DNA of 64,000 nt from NCBI GenBank assembly GCA_031841125.1, contig CM063108.1, positions 41,038,268 to 41,102,267 of the forward strand, in the 5' to 3' direction. The stretch is from Acanthococcus lagerstroemiae (Eukaryota; Arthropoda; Insecta; Hemiptera; Eriococcidae). Under the pieces are notes generated by a model. The model did not search any database and was not told where the DNA came from. It saw nothing but the letters and a program-made list of their open reading frames with translations. Below are positions 46,413 through 59,310 of this stretch, in pieces (the stretch's first letter is position 1; the number at the start of each line of letters is the position of its first letter). The position numbers were made by a program, and so were the translations under genes.

Positions 46413-49400
46413 CTACTCCTTTTTGTGGCATCTTTCACTGTCCTTCAGACTGTCACTAGATTTGTTCTCATCTTTTTCTAACACTCTGGAAACAATGACA
46501 AACATACAAATTCGTAACAATGTTTACATACTACGACAGGTACTTATATGGAACGGATTAGTGATACATATTAGATGAGAAACCAGTAGTTATCAAACCT
46601 CGATAGATTCTGAACAATTAGTTTGGCGATATTTCCGAATGGAGCTTCTATTAGCAAATAGAGGAAGAAAGCAGCGGAGTGCACAACCAAGAAATCGGTC
46701 CCGAAAAGCCAACACTATAATAGAAATACAGATGAAAATTACATACATTGTAGTACAGTCTTAGTATAGATCAGCCATATACTTAACTCAGTACATAAGT
46801 ATGATTATTAAGGAGAGCTCTTTGACCGAAATAGTACACCTAGCAGAAGCAGTGAAACTATAAAGGCAAGGTTACTGTGGGAGAATAGCTTATTATAGAA
46901 TTACATTGATTGCACGATGTCTAGTAGACATTAGTAAGACTGTATACACGATTATCCGTGAAACATTTACTAGACATGCCAGCCGGACTGCTGGACATTT
47001 GCTGGACTGTCCAAAAGAAATAACATTGGACACATCTTCGAGAGGGTCCATTGGACGGAATATTCATTGGGCATTAATGGTCGATTGTTAGGGTCAAAGT
47101 AGGTAATATTTGTGTAATTTTACATAATGCCCGCTTTTTTTCGATATTCTGGATTTTGCAAGACAAAAAATATGCTTGCAAGGCAACTTGTCGTCCATGC
47201 ACTTCCAAGGGCCGCTCTAGTTAGAGCTGTGCAAATAAAAAATAGTGGACTCACTTGATTTTTTGGTTTAAAATTGTACACCAATGTTTTCTGATTTCAA
47301 TTTCATTAAATTTTTACATGTACTTTGACCAGTACTGGACGTTTTATAAACGGGCATTGTGCAGATTGACAGAGACATTTACACAATGTCAGTTTCTCTA
47401 AACATTATACAGAATGGCTGGGCGATATGTAAAATGACCGATTATCTTCTTTGACCACAGCGTATATGAGAAATCTACCTGTCGTGCGGATGGTCCACTA
47501 GACAGAATATCCACTTACCCGACGAGTGCAACCTTTTTCCACATGAACAACTGGAGGTATATTTATGCAAGAATGTGTCCTGCCGATATGTTTCGATTCT
47601 GATGTTTTGCAATCCATAAATATCTGTTTTTAAAGACTGATGATTATTATATTAGCTTACTCACTATATTGAGAAGTTGAGAATTGGCCAACAAAGACCG
47701 TTGCGAGCACACATGATACTGGTAAATCATGGTATTGACTAGGTAAACGCAGTATCCCAGCCGACTCAGGATTACGAATATCCTCGAAATAAGGTTTTCA
47801 ATCGGCCCTATGGAGGAAAAAAAAATTAGATTGGTAGACACTGATATTTCCCCCAAAAAATTATTGCGGAGTCCAGCATAACTATCATGACGGGATATTG
47901 TAAAAGGAAAAAAAAGGGATAGATACAGTAAATGTATTTCATATTTTTCTGTGTCTAAGATTCTGAGTTCCTGAAAGTTTTTACAGGTTAAGTTTTTGAT
48001 CTTATATACACTACTTTGCAAGAGTATATGTTACCCATGTTTCATTAAAAATAATAATTCTCTCCTGCTTCTATAACAGAGACTAAACGTAACACAATGG
48101 ATGGGTTCTGTAGCAGGAGTATGGTGTGGTGGGACGTATGGCGATGCACGCATGCCAAAGTGGCCCTTGAGACACCGCACCCTCGGCCACAGGAACTACC
48201 TTTTCGAGTATCGCGTCAGTGACCGGGAGTATAACCACCATTTTAGGAGAGTAACTTAGGGTTCAGGGGTCTGATCGGGAGCAAGATAATTCCAATCACA
48301 AAATTTCAGTTAGCGATAGCAAAAATATTTCCCTTTGATGTTTCTGCGAGACATGGGATAATGGAATCTGTGTCCTATTTGGTGTGGTGGAACGTATGGC
48401 GATGCACACATGCCAAAGTGGCCCCAATGACACCGCATCCCCGGGCCGGAAACTACCCTTTCGGGCATCGCATCAGTGGCCGGGGAAACGCTTTGGGGTC
48501 GGGCCCGAGGACCCATTTCTCCGTGCTGGAACGATACGCGCGTCCTACCAGGGCCACCGTGGGATTTTTTAATGACCGAGGTCCGGGCACCCTGAGCGCT
48601 CGCCTGAATTCATTTCCCCCACGGCCGGACGCGCTGCTTCTTCACTCACCCATCATGTGAGACTTTGTCTGCCCCAGCCCTTGCCTACAGGCGAGCTCTG
48701 ACGAACAGGATCCACCGCAGCAGCAGCAACTTCCCCTTATCCATCAGTCCTCTCTGTCTCGACCACTCTGTCTCCATCTTCTTCCGCATGATGGCCGAAA
48801 CGAAGGTTGACACCTGGTTCCAAACGCTTTGGCTTCTCAGCATCTCCGGGACCAGAGCATCCCTCGCGATTTTGTTGCGTTCGGTTTCTGTGTACCGAAG
48901 CGTGTGTAGTTGCAGTTCGCTTACTATCCACGTGTTTCACCAACCCTGTAGAGAGGGGAGGGGGAAATTCCCCGGGCCCGGACTCACAGGGGGACCCGAA
49001 GAAGTGATTGTTCTACCATGAGTGCGAAGATTCGCGAAACGAGCGAAAGCGAGAGAAGCGAACGCACGAGTGTGAACGTGTACTTCTCTCCTGTGGTGCA
49101 TACCACGTATTTTTATCATACACACCTAAAAAGTGTACTGAAAAAATCATAGGATTCTTCACGTCAGTACTTTCTCTCCCCATTTTGGTTACTTTTGCTC
49201 CCGGTTAGGTTTCTTTTTCTCCCGCATTCGGGATACAGCTTAAAAAGTCGCTCCGTACGACCAATAACGTGTTACATAACGAACCACTTTTTAGGTGTGT
49301 ATGATGTGAAAGTCTAATTAACCGGTTATAAGAAGCACATAGTTGTTTGATTGTCGAGTCTATCTGAAATGCGTGTTTCTGTGATATGAAATACTAAGTA

Positions 49401-52400
49401 CGTACTGAATCCATTGACGAGATACATGCAGTTGATGTAGGCGAATGGTAGAACAAATAAGGTTCTGTGTACGGCCGCATACACCGCATTTTCCAGCTGG
49501 TAATACGGTCTATCGTATTGTTGGAAGGCGAGTAGTCCGTAAAGAGCTCCCCCATATTCACCGACAATGAAGGTCAAAATTGGAGCAACAATTATATGTG
49601 CCTATAAAAATAACATAAGTTTTTACGGAACATATGTAAATTGCATTTAGGTACTTACCTAGGTAAATGTTTGGCAATAATAATACCAATAATAATAATA
49701 GTAATAACAGGTAATAAATCTTACTTTGGAAAATATAAACTTCTTTTCTTTCAATAATCGAACAGTAAATGCGGATAGTATTCCCATGACATAAGGTCCA
49801 ACTCGAGGAGGTAGCGTAATGTAGAGACCATAAAACTCGTTGATAGCGGATCGAAGCACGGGGCCGTTGCTGCGAAAGAAACGCTCAGTACATTAAAGAA
49901 ATAAGCGTAGGTTCATCGATGGGTCGTATGTAGGCCTGGTATATGTATATCCCTTTGACAAAGAATGCTATCTTCCTTAGTAAGCGAACTACTAAGCGTC
50001 ATCACTTACTGTAAGACAAATCGTAAAAATCCATAACAGTTATTCCGAACTACGTAGTCGTAAGTTGCCATTGCTGAAATAACCATAGTTGAAACCAAAG
50101 CTCCTAAACCGAGGTTTCTGTGTTTTGTTAAAATCAGCACCAATATACTTCCGATGACTGTCAACTGGAGGTCCACTGAAATGAACCAACTCACCCAAAA
50201 ACACTATCAGGAACAAAAATTACATTAATAAGTTTGGTACATTCGTAAACATCAAAATAATATTTATTTTATAACCCCCGCCCTCGAGAAGTAGGTATGT
50301 GAACTGACCAGTTTATCACCGTCGAATATATTATTGACTCCGAGTATTGCATGCAGCCAATTTGATTTGCATAGTTCAGCTTCTTTATTCACCATATACC
50401 ATAGAGGTCCATCATTTGTGTGAGGTAAGATGTACACAAAGAAGAGTATCACCATCGCAAACGTAGGAATTAATCTATAACATTAGAGAGGACTGGAATT
50501 TAAATAGTAGGTACTTCATTAAGCTAGAGATACTCGTAGTTGGGAGGTTTCCGTCTATATCGTATGTAGATATCTGATAATTGGAAAAGTGGCCTTGCAT
50601 AATAGAACCCCGTTAATTTTTTTTTTTTGAGAATATTACATTCAACATGATCTCTGTCAGGTTAGCGTGAACATAACATTATGCTTTCCATCACTCTGGA
50701 TTGGCACTTGGAATTGAAGCGGCCGACATCTAGTGGCAGACAGGGACATGAATATAAGGGAGCACGGGGGCAGCTTACCCCTTCCAGCCACTAAGCCTCC
50801 GCCGGAGTTGGGAAATTTTATTAGATGGATCAAAAATTGGAAAAATCCAAAAAGTCAATTAAAAGATTTTTTCTCCCTTTTTTCTTTCTTTCTTTCTTAG
50901 CCAATACAAACAAAGGTTGATATGTATTTGGAAATTTTGAGTTGAGTCAGTTGGGAATCTAACAATTTTTGCCCCTCTAGGAACAACCCTTCAGTTGATA
51001 ATCCGTCTAGTTTGAATCATTAAATAAATTGCTCCAATAAGAAATGAAGAGACGATGATTTGATGTGTTGAATTTTGAAAAATTTAGTATTAAGTATTTG
51101 AAGGTGAATTCTTATTGAAATAATTTCTCTATGAAACTGACTAAAAATTAAAATAGTAATCTAAATGAACTAACGGGTGGAACGTTCACGAAACGAGACC
51201 GATCTTTGCTCATCATGTTAAAAAATAGGAAATAAAGATTTTGATCATTCATTCTCCTTATATGTGTTTGTTAGCGTGCGTCCGTGTGTGTAGAGTTACA
51301 AGCGCTCTTTACAGTTCATACCACAACCCAATAGTGAAGGACTATACTTAAGCGAGGCACTGTCCTTATGTAGTGCGGAACCTGTCGCATTTACAATCAC
51401 AGATGCCTCTAATTTGGATTTTTTATTGTATTTGAAGAGAAACTTTTCAGTGTTGAACCCCTTTAAGTAATTTTAAGGGCGGAACCAGGGGCAAACTGCA
51501 CACGCTGCTACTACGTAAGGCGAATCCCAGTTCAACAACCTGAAATTTCGGTCACACTAATCTGACAGAGAGCATATTAAATGCCGTGTTCTTTTAAAAA
51601 ATGTGAACATACAACGGAGTAGGGTATTATGGTGCTATAGTTTCACACAGGTATACTGGACCGCCATTTTGATTCCCAATTTGGTCCGAGCATTCTCGAA
51701 CAGGTGACCAAGAATGTTCGGGCTATTTGGGAATCGAAATGACGGAACGTGTGCAACTATAGCAACTATAGTACCTTCCAGAGGCGCCGAACAAACAGAA
51801 ATGAACGCCGTTTGTGTGCGTTTATCAGTGTACGATGACCTCAAATGAACGAACGCCGTTCCTATAAAATCGCCCATATTTACTGATTCAAGTAGTTGGT
51901 CAGCTATATTAAACTATTCAGATTAAGAAGTCTATGCCTTCTACAGCAATCAAGTTAATAACAAAGGCGATTGAACAAAGTAACTTTGAATTATAATATA
52001 GGTGGGTACAGTATGTAAGGTGCAGTGGGGTAATTGCAAACGACTTTTTGATTAGTGACACTTTGCCGACTCACTGTGACCGCTCTATGGCACCAATAAA
52101 CATCAAATTTCTGTCACACATACTTTGAGGGGTTCTCTTTAAGTGGAAAAAATTTTGTACCAATAAATTTGCAACTTTTTGGAAAAATGGAACCTTGAAA
52201 CTTTTCAATCCCGATGCAAAATCGTACATTATTTTTGCGAGGCCTTATTTTTTTGCAGTTTTGATCATCTCACGGTATTCTACATGAGATTTACTAACTT
52301 TTGATCTATTCATAAGCTTTGCTCGGTCACAAGTTCTAGGAGTTATCTATTTGAGAAGAAATTTTTCGGTGGAGTGAATATAATTTCGAATTTAAAGTCT

Positions 52401-53910
52401 CCTTAATTGAGGGATGGCCTTCTTTTAAGGTCTTTCATGCCTCTTGCATATGCTCCTCATGGTATTCTGGTGGTGCAGTATTCTGTTTTTGGTATTTTCG
52501 GGTCATTTTACACTTGAAAAACATTTAAATAGTTGTTGGGGTAAATGCAAAATTATACACATTTTGCAGTTGCCCCAGTATGACTTTTCCTTGTGGTAAA
52601 TGCAAAAACACCTATTTCCGCCAATGTAATAAAATTTTTTTAAAATCAATGGTCTTACCTTAAACTTGAATCTTATGTGATAATTAACAGACAAATATCT
52701 TTTCAAAAAAATTTCACTTGATACGCTTGCGGCCGTTTTGAAAAAAAAAAAACTGCCTCAACTTCACTTAGGAGTGATTTCGACATGAGATGATAAAAAC
52801 ATTTCCACAGAACAAACGAGCGCACTGATATTGTTCATGCCAGGTGAGTATATAAGTAATAGATGTGCCTTGATGTACCAATGGATGGCGCGGTCAAATA
52901 TTATGTTTCTTTGCCTCGAATAGCTGATTTTGCAATTACCCCACTGCACCTTACGAGTATCTATCCTCACCCTTCCTTATGTGTATTAAAAACAACCAAC
53001 CTCAGATATCGATTAACTATGATAACTAGAATTTGAGCACTGCCTTTGTCGCTTATTTTCGAATAACTTGTGTGTAGCATTAAGAATCCACTAAAAAAGA
53101 AGAATATGTCCACCACTGTGAGATGCGATCCTACCCTGAACAGTATATCATAATTCTGAAAAGAGATATAATTTATAGTTCAGTGTTTCTCAATTTGGCT
53201 CCATAAAAGAATATGTCCACCGCTGCGATATGAGATCCTGCCTTGTACAATATATCATAATTCTGAAAATAGATACAATATATAGTTCAGTATTCCTCAA
53301 TTTGGCTCCGTATGTACCTCATTTTGCGATCTGGATGCGTTCCGACTACGGAACACCAAAGATTTTTGGTGCATGTTTCAGTCACACACACCCTATTATT
53401 GCGTAGGTAACTACGACTGAAAATGTCTCACTAATGTACTTAGGTTGAAATTATAGAAATGTTTTCTGGTACTGAGTATAATTTGGTCATGACGACTTTT
53501 TCGAGGTACGGACTATTCAAATCACCATTTCCAGTCTGTCTGAATCAAAAATTTGCGGAGCCAAGTGAGCGACTCGATGCACTATTGTTACGAAGGTCAT
53601 GAACACCACTTTTTGCAGGTGAATAAACATATATTCAGTCCTCGGATTAAAATTCTTCAGTTTCTTATAGTTGTCAATCGCTGAGAACCCTTTAAAAATC
53701 TTCATCAATGGACCATTATTTCCTAAACAGATACCATTTTTACAAGAATTACTTAAGTAATAATTGTACTCGTATGTCATTACGTAGATACGCGGGTAAA
53801 TCAACTTATCCTTCTGGTATTTACCTTCCAAATTGCTGATATTTCCTTTCTGTTTCAGTTCATACCCCGTAGCCAAAACCAGTAAAGCCAGAATTGCATA
53901 CAGTAAGTTC
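46413..53910 (-). CDS. NRF-6-like acyltransferase-3 membrane protein (5' exons not seen)
   Basis: Nine minus-strand exons whose phases join without a break: 53526-53910, 53001-53155, 50309-50474, 50010-50203, 49725-49869, 49406-49601, 47665-47807, 46599-46714, 46413-46485 (about 524 residues, stop TAG at 46415-46413). The product has many hydrophobic segments of the acyltransferase-3 family: an N-terminal TM (NLLYAILALLVLATGYEL), FNPRTEYMFIHLQKVVF, VVDIFFFFSGFLMLHTSYSK, RYLRLIPTFAMVILFFVYIL, SWFISVDLQLTVIGSILVLI, LPPRVGPYVMGILSAF, a penultimate LSRLGYCVYLVNTMI and LIEAPFGNIAKL, ending in a charged tail (EKDENKSSDSLKD). This matches the membrane half of nose-resistant-to-fluoxetine proteins. 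The extracellular NRF domain and signal peptide normally precede it; no such exon is visible up to 64000. Introns carry a LINE tail and a GGGG-type MITE. Function in insects is poorly known; membrane transfer or transport is inferred from family. Confidence 0.82.
48100..48935 (-). mobile_element. 3' fragment of an R1-like LINE in an intron
   Basis: A minus-strand frame, 48935-48685, reads SELQLHTLRYTETERN, then DALVPEMLRSQSVWNQV, then STFVSAIMRKKMETEW. This resembles the C-terminus of R1-type retrotransposon ORF2 and is followed by GC-rich 3' sequence. A block of that 3' sequence (GGTGTGGTGG.ACGTATGGCG...CATGCCAAAGTGGCCC) is present twice, at about 48123-48170 and 48380-48427. GC content is far above the surroundings. 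Lies in the intron between NRF-like exons 49406-49601 and 47665-47807. Confidence 0.5.
49115..49305. mobile_element. Small element with 21-bp inverted ends
   Basis: ATCATACACACCTAAAAAGT (49115 on) is mirrored by CACTTTTTAGGTGTGTATGA at 49285-49304. 191 bp, non-coding. No clear target duplication. Confidence 0.5.
51629..51775. other. Long imperfect hairpin
   Basis: The core GCCATTTTGATTCCCAA pairs with TTGGGAATCGAAATGACGG. An inner GAGCATTCT/AGAATGTTC pair and an outer CTATAGTTTCACAC / GTGTGCAACTATAG pair extend it. Intronic; MITE-like. Confidence 0.55.
52018..52951. mobile_element. Non-autonomous DNA element with AGGTGCAGTGGGGTAATTGC ends (family member C)
   Basis: Perfect inverse ends of more than 20 bp. 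TA at 52016-52017 and 52952-52953. 934 bp, no ORF of note. Lies in an NRF-like intron, 49 bp from the exon at 53001. Confidence 0.85.
53098..53314. repeat. 107-bp tandem duplication including part of an NRF-like exon
   Basis: The 5' part of the exon at 53001-53155 with its acceptor site and upstream intron recurs 107 bp to the right (AGAATATGTCCACC at about 53101 and 53208; TATCATAATTCTGAAAA twice). The second copy retains AATTATGATATA plus an acceptor but is diverged, so it is a partial pseudo-exon. Confidence 0.75.
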
Positions 53911-53984
53911 CTGAAAATAAAAATATTAGGTATAATTCGGTCGAACACCTCAAACTGTGTATCTATCTGCCAATCCATCTAATA

Positions 53985-54840
53985 AGGTGCATTTCGCTGT
54001 ACCCCCCCATTTGAGGTACGGGGCTGAAACTTTTGTATTCGTTTGTATATCGTTTGTATACGTTTGTATAGCCCAAATTTTCGTTTGTATACATCCCCCT
54101 CCCCCGCTATATCGAAAAAACGTTGGGGGGTACAGGGAAATGGTATACCCCCCCATTTGAGGTACGGGGCTGAAACTTTTGTATTCGTTTGTATATCGTT
54201 TGTATACGTTTGTATAGCCCAAATTTTCGTTTGTATACATCCCCCTCCCCCGCTACATTGAAAAAACGTTGGGGGGTACAGCGAAATGGTATACCCCCCC
54301 ATTTGAGGTACGGGGCTGAAACTTTTGTATTCGTTTGTATATCGTTTGTATACGTTTGTATAGCCTAAATTTTCGTTTGTATACATCCCCCTCCCCCGCT
54401 ACATCGAAAAAACATTGGGGGGTACAAGGAAATGGTCTACACTTTCCAATATTTAAGACATACAGTGCTGAAACTTTTGTATTTGTTTGCATATGATTCG
54501 TATACGTTCCCGAAGTTTCGTTTGTATACATCCCCTCGTCCCGCTATATTAACAAAACATTGGGGGAGGGGGTACAGGGAAAGTGTATCCCCCATTTGTG
54601 GTAGGTAACTGAAACTTTGTGTATTCGTTTGTAGATCGTTTATTTACGTTTGTATATCCCACATTTTTGTTTGTATACATCTCTATCCCCCGCTAAATCA
54701 AAAAAACGTTAGGGGGCAGAAAGTGCACCCCCGCCCCATTTGAGGTACGGGGCTGAAACTTTGTGTAGGTATTCGTTTGTAGATCGTTTGTATACGTTTG
54801 TATAAGCCAAATTTTCGTTCGTGTATGCGTAAATACTCTA
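53985..54840. repeat. 146-bp tandem repeat array
   Basis: At least five to six units with GAGGTACGGGGCTGAAACTT, TTTGTATACGTTTGTATAGC and CATCCCCCTCCCCCGC blocks. The first three are almost identical (period about 146); the later ones are diverged. Reading frames across it are repeat artefacts. Confidence 0.9.
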
Positions 54841-55049
54841 AACTCTAAATTTTGGGTGCGCTGCAGGAGAATAGTGTTCTTCCTGTTTGTTCGTGTCGGT
54901 GGTTGAGGAGTTTATGGTTTCATTTATGTGTCGTTTAAATATACTCTTTTGTTTTCTTCCCCCGTCGACAATATTGTTCGTATATACCTACTGGTTTTGT
55001 AATAAAGTAGGTGCATGTCGCCAGCCCCCTCATTGTGGATATAAGGGAA
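54841..55049. other. Junction between the two tandem arrays
   Basis: Unassigned sequence with no gene. Confidence 0.3.
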
Positions 55050-55846
55050 AAAAATATTGTCAATAATTTGTTCTTTATTCGTTCTAATTGGTTCAGCCAT
55101 GTTTAGAATGTGTTCTTACCCCCACCTCCCAAAAATTAGCAACTTAGTTTGAGGGGCTGGCGACATGCTAGCCCCCCTGACATTCGAATTCCGGATTGTG
55201 ACGAGTCTCAGACATTATTTCTTAATTTGTTCTAATTTGTTCCCCAGTTTTCAGAATTTGTTCCGCCACCCACCCTATTTACAGACACCAAAAAGAGTGA
55301 CAGGAACAAGTAATAGATATAAGCCCACATGAATACTATTTGCGGCACACTAAAATTTGTTCTACATTCGTTCTAATTTCTTCTCTCATCTACACACCTG
55401 CGTCCATCACCACTCTGCATTTGCCGACTATTCGAGGTCAGGGGCGGGGGTAGGTGACCCTTAACTCTTAAGATTCCATGTGAATACGATTTGTTGCACA
55501 CTGAAATTTGTTCTACATACGTTCTAGTTTGCTCTCTACCCCACCCCTCAGACTCTCTAAATCATACATTTGCTGACTATCTGAACTAGGGGATGGGGGG
55601 TAAGTAACATTTATACATGAATTTTCCACACAAATACGATTTGCTACCGACTGCAATTGGTGTTCTACTCATTTTAATTTGTTCGCTCATCTACACACTA
55701 AAGTCCGTCGCTCCCAGCATCGGCCTACAATATGAATTCATGTGGTGGGGGTAGGTGGCCCTAATGCGCGAATTTTCTATATGATGGCGAGTTTTCGGGC
55801 ACTAAAATTTGTTCTCAATTAGTTCTAATTTGTACTTTCATCTACA

Positions 55847-57918
55847 CAGGGGCGTCGCCGGAAAAATTTATAAGGGGGTAATTTTTTCAGTAGTGTTGAC
55901 CTACATTCATCGACGTTCGTGTATCTTTCGGGGGGGGGGGGGGGGGGTGTAGTATGTTCTATCAAAGTGTCTAACAGTCATTTGTCATTTATTTTCAGTC
56001 ATGGTCATTTAAAAATTTAAGAATCAGCAAATTATATCATGAAAGAGAAAACAAAGAATTTAGAATAGGAAAATTCTATTATAATGACCAGGGCTGCAAT
56101 TTTTATGCGAATGCATATTTTTATCTATGGCGTACAGGTTATAAGTTTCAAAAGACTGAGTCAAATGAGCAGCACTTCATCCTGCATATTTCACATATTT
56201 TGGCATTTACCGCATATTTTGCACCAATTCTGCTTGTTTTTGAATTCCCCCCCCCCCCAAAAAAAAAATAAAAATAAAAAAAAAATTAAAAATTAAAAAA
56301 AAAATTGTGAAGAATTAATGGTCAATGAATCAGTAGAAAAGCTTTTAGAAAAATATGTTCTTTTGCACGTGAGATAACCTTTCTCTTGCCCGCATCACAT
56401 TCATCAATCATAAAGAAATTACGAATAGGTGCGTTATCTCCTTGGTGCATCTCCGATTAAAAGAAGATTGGACTCTTCAGGAGATACTTTGCTGGATCAT
56501 TTTAAAATATGATAAAAATTGCCGCAGTGTATCCAACTCAATTTTTCTTTTGAAACGATATAGTTACCCAATACCCATATTGTATTTACATATTTACACA
56601 TATTTTACAATTTTGGTGCATATTTTTGGCATATTATTTAGACTGAATTCAGTGCATAAAATATGCGCATATTTCGCTATTTTTTGTGCGTAAAAATTGC
56701 AGCCCTGATAATGACGATAAATCGAAATATCAGCTTACAAGAGTCTTCGCATGTATGACATGATCATGTTCTTCGTGTGAGACGTGAACATCATGCGCGT
56801 ATTAAGGTAGATGAGCTCAATAAGGCCCTAATTTGAGGTCTTGGCTCTCCAGACTTTCATGTTAGTGATTTCATGTTTTTCCTTTTTTTTGTGTTATAGT
56901 CGTCGACTGCAATATTTGAAAATTGGCTAGCTTGAAATTTTTCTAGACTGCTCCACGTTCCACAGATCTTCTAATAAAAAATACCCCTTTTTCAAAACTT
57001 GATAAGTCCAGCGCACCAACGAAGGCTGGGCCTATAACCTAATACGACCCAACCTAATACCTAATAAGCCTGACCTGAAATTCGATAAATAAAAAGTTAA
57101 GCGTGGTTCAACTAGAAATTTATGAGTAAGTTATACCTGAAATGATAATCAATTGATCTTACCAGGCTGGGCCGTATTAGGTTACATAACATTATTTTTC
57201 GTGAGTATCGCATACCTCAGTTCTAAATTGCTCAAATTTCACTTTTCTGGCATCGATCGTTAACCAACTACCACTACAACAACTATCCAATGTTTGATTT
57301 CTGGATAGATTCCATTTGACTTAACATAATACTCGTAAATCCTCCAAGTTACACAAAAAACATATCGGAGCACTTTTTACATTATTGGAAAATCATCAAC
57401 GGGCATATCTCGCACCACCAGTGGATTAATATCTTGATAAAAACGATTGGACAGTGTTGACATATCATGAAGGAACAACTTTGCTGTACGTTTTAATGCA
57501 GTCTAAAGCATAGCAGTCAAGATCGGTACATTGGGCCTTATATTGTGGATCCAGGCCGTATCGGGCTCATGTACCTTATGCAATAAAATTCGGTTTTCCC
57601 CCCTGAAAATGTAGTATTATAGACGAAGAAGTATATTTAGCTCTATGGGGGGGGGTGAAGGTCATTTATTTTCAGATTTCGATTTTGTTAGACACTCTAT
57701 GTATGTGTACTGCGAGTCAAGTGTATGGCACGGTACTATTAATTGCGGTATCACACGACACTAATTCGTTTACAAATTTTTTATACCTGCAGGTACCTAT
57801 AAATATAATTATTGGCCTTTGAATTTGACGGGGGAGGGGGTAATTTTGATCATTTCTACCCCCTAAATTTTCTGGGGGGAGGTAGAAATTACCCGTCTAC
57901 CCCTCAGCGACGCCCATG
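55847..57918. mobile_element. hAT-like element with CAGGGGCGTCGC ends
   Basis: The ends CAGGGGCGTCGC and GCGACGCCCATG are imperfect inverse repeats. The 8-bp duplication CATCTACA is exact at 55839-55846 and 57919-57926. 2,072 bp, no transposase ORF. It contains a nested MITE (56089-56707), a G-run near 55930-55947, and an internal inverted pair around CCTAATACG.CC near 57030 and 57170. Confidence 0.8.
56089..56707. mobile_element. MITE with exact 8-bp duplication, nested in the hAT-like element
   Basis: TIRs CAGGGCTGCAATTTTTATGC and GCGTAAAAATTGCAGCCCTG. The duplication ATAATGAC is exact at 56081-56088 and 56708-56715. Many sub-terminal GCATATTT words, typical of transposase-binding repeats. 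619 bp, hAT type. Confidence 0.92.
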
Positions 57919-59310
57919 CATCTACAACCTAAAATCCGTCGCTACATTGCGACAATATGAACTTATGTGGTGGGGGTAACTGGCCCTTATGCGCGAATTT
58001 CCCACATAATGACGATTTCTCGGGCACTAAAATTTGTTCTCCATTTGTTCTGATTTCTTCTCGAATCTACGCACCACAATCCATCATCAATGTGTATTTG
58101 AAGTCAACTGAAATTCAGGAGGTGGGCTTAGGTGGCCCTTAAGTCCTATGTATCCAGGTAAACGTGATATTCTGCCCACTATAATTTGTTCTCTATTTGT
58201 TCTAATATGGTACTCTCATCTACACACTAAAATCCGCCGTCGCCAAAAAGCATTGGCCGACAATATGAACATATGTGGTGGGGGTAGGTGGGCCTAATGC
58301 ACGAGTTTCCCACATACTGGCCATTTTTCAGGCACTACGAATTTCTTCTCTGTTTGTTCTGATTAGTTCTCGAACCATCATCAATGTGCATTTGAAGTCA
58401 ATAAAAAATTCAGGGGTGGGCTTAAGTGGCCCTTAAATCCTAAGTTTCCATGTAAATGTGATTTTTTGCGCACTACAATTGGTTCTTTATTTGTTCCAAT
58501 TTATTTTCGAATCTACACACCACAATCCATCATCAATGTGTATATCAAGTCAATCGTAATTCAGGGAGTGATATTAAGCGGCTCTTAAGTCCTATGTTCC
58601 CATGTACATGTGATTTTTTGCCAACTATAATTTGTTCTCTATTTGTTTTAATTTGTACTCTCATCTACACCCTAGAATCTGCCGCCACAAAGCATTGGCC
58701 AACATGTGGTGGTGGTAGTGGCCCTAATGCGCGAATTTCCCACATATTCACCGTTTTTCAGACACTAAAATTTGTTCTCTATTTGTTCTAATTTGTTCTC
58801 GAATCTACGCACCACAATCCGTCATCACTGCGTATTTGAAGTCAATAGAAATTCAGGGGGTGGGCTTAAGTGGCCCTTACGTCGTAAGTTTCCAAGTAAA
58901 TGTGATTTCATGCCCACTACAATTTGTTCTCTATTTGTTCTAATTTGTACTGTCATCTACACCTTAAAATCTGTCGCCACAAAGCATTGGCCAACATTAA
59001 TATGAACTTATGTGGTGGTGGTGGTGGTAGCTGGTAGGTGGCCCTACTGCGCGAATTTCCCACATATTGGCCATTTTTCAGGCACTAAAATTCGTTCTCT
59101 CTTTATTCTGATTTGTTCTCAAATCTACACACCACAGGCCATCATCACTGTGTATTTGAAGTCAATAGAAATTCGTGGGGTGAGCTTAAGTGGCCCTTTA
59201 GTCCTATGTTCCCAGGTAGATGTGATTTATTGTCCACTACAATTTGTTCTCTATTCGTTCTAATTTGTACTATCATCTACACACTAAAATCCGTCACCGA
59301 TAAGCATTGG
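56099..59310 (+). repeat. Left arm of the second large inverted repeat
   Basis: Pairs with 60789-64000 by x = 120099 minus x (120100 outside one homopolymer). Its true outer end may lie further left, since the partner runs off the window. Contains most of the hAT-like element and the satellite. Confidence 0.92.

Noticed and set aside
48361..49021. Plus-strand ORFs of 99 and 118 codons
   Set aside because: Shadows of the minus-strand LINE tail in GC-rich sequence.
53950..54531. Overlapping ORFs of 67-135 codons with YTNVYKRYTNE-like repeats
   Set aside because: The 146-bp tandem array is open in several frames because its unit lacks stops in them. Both strands give repeats, as expected of satellite DNA and not of a protein.
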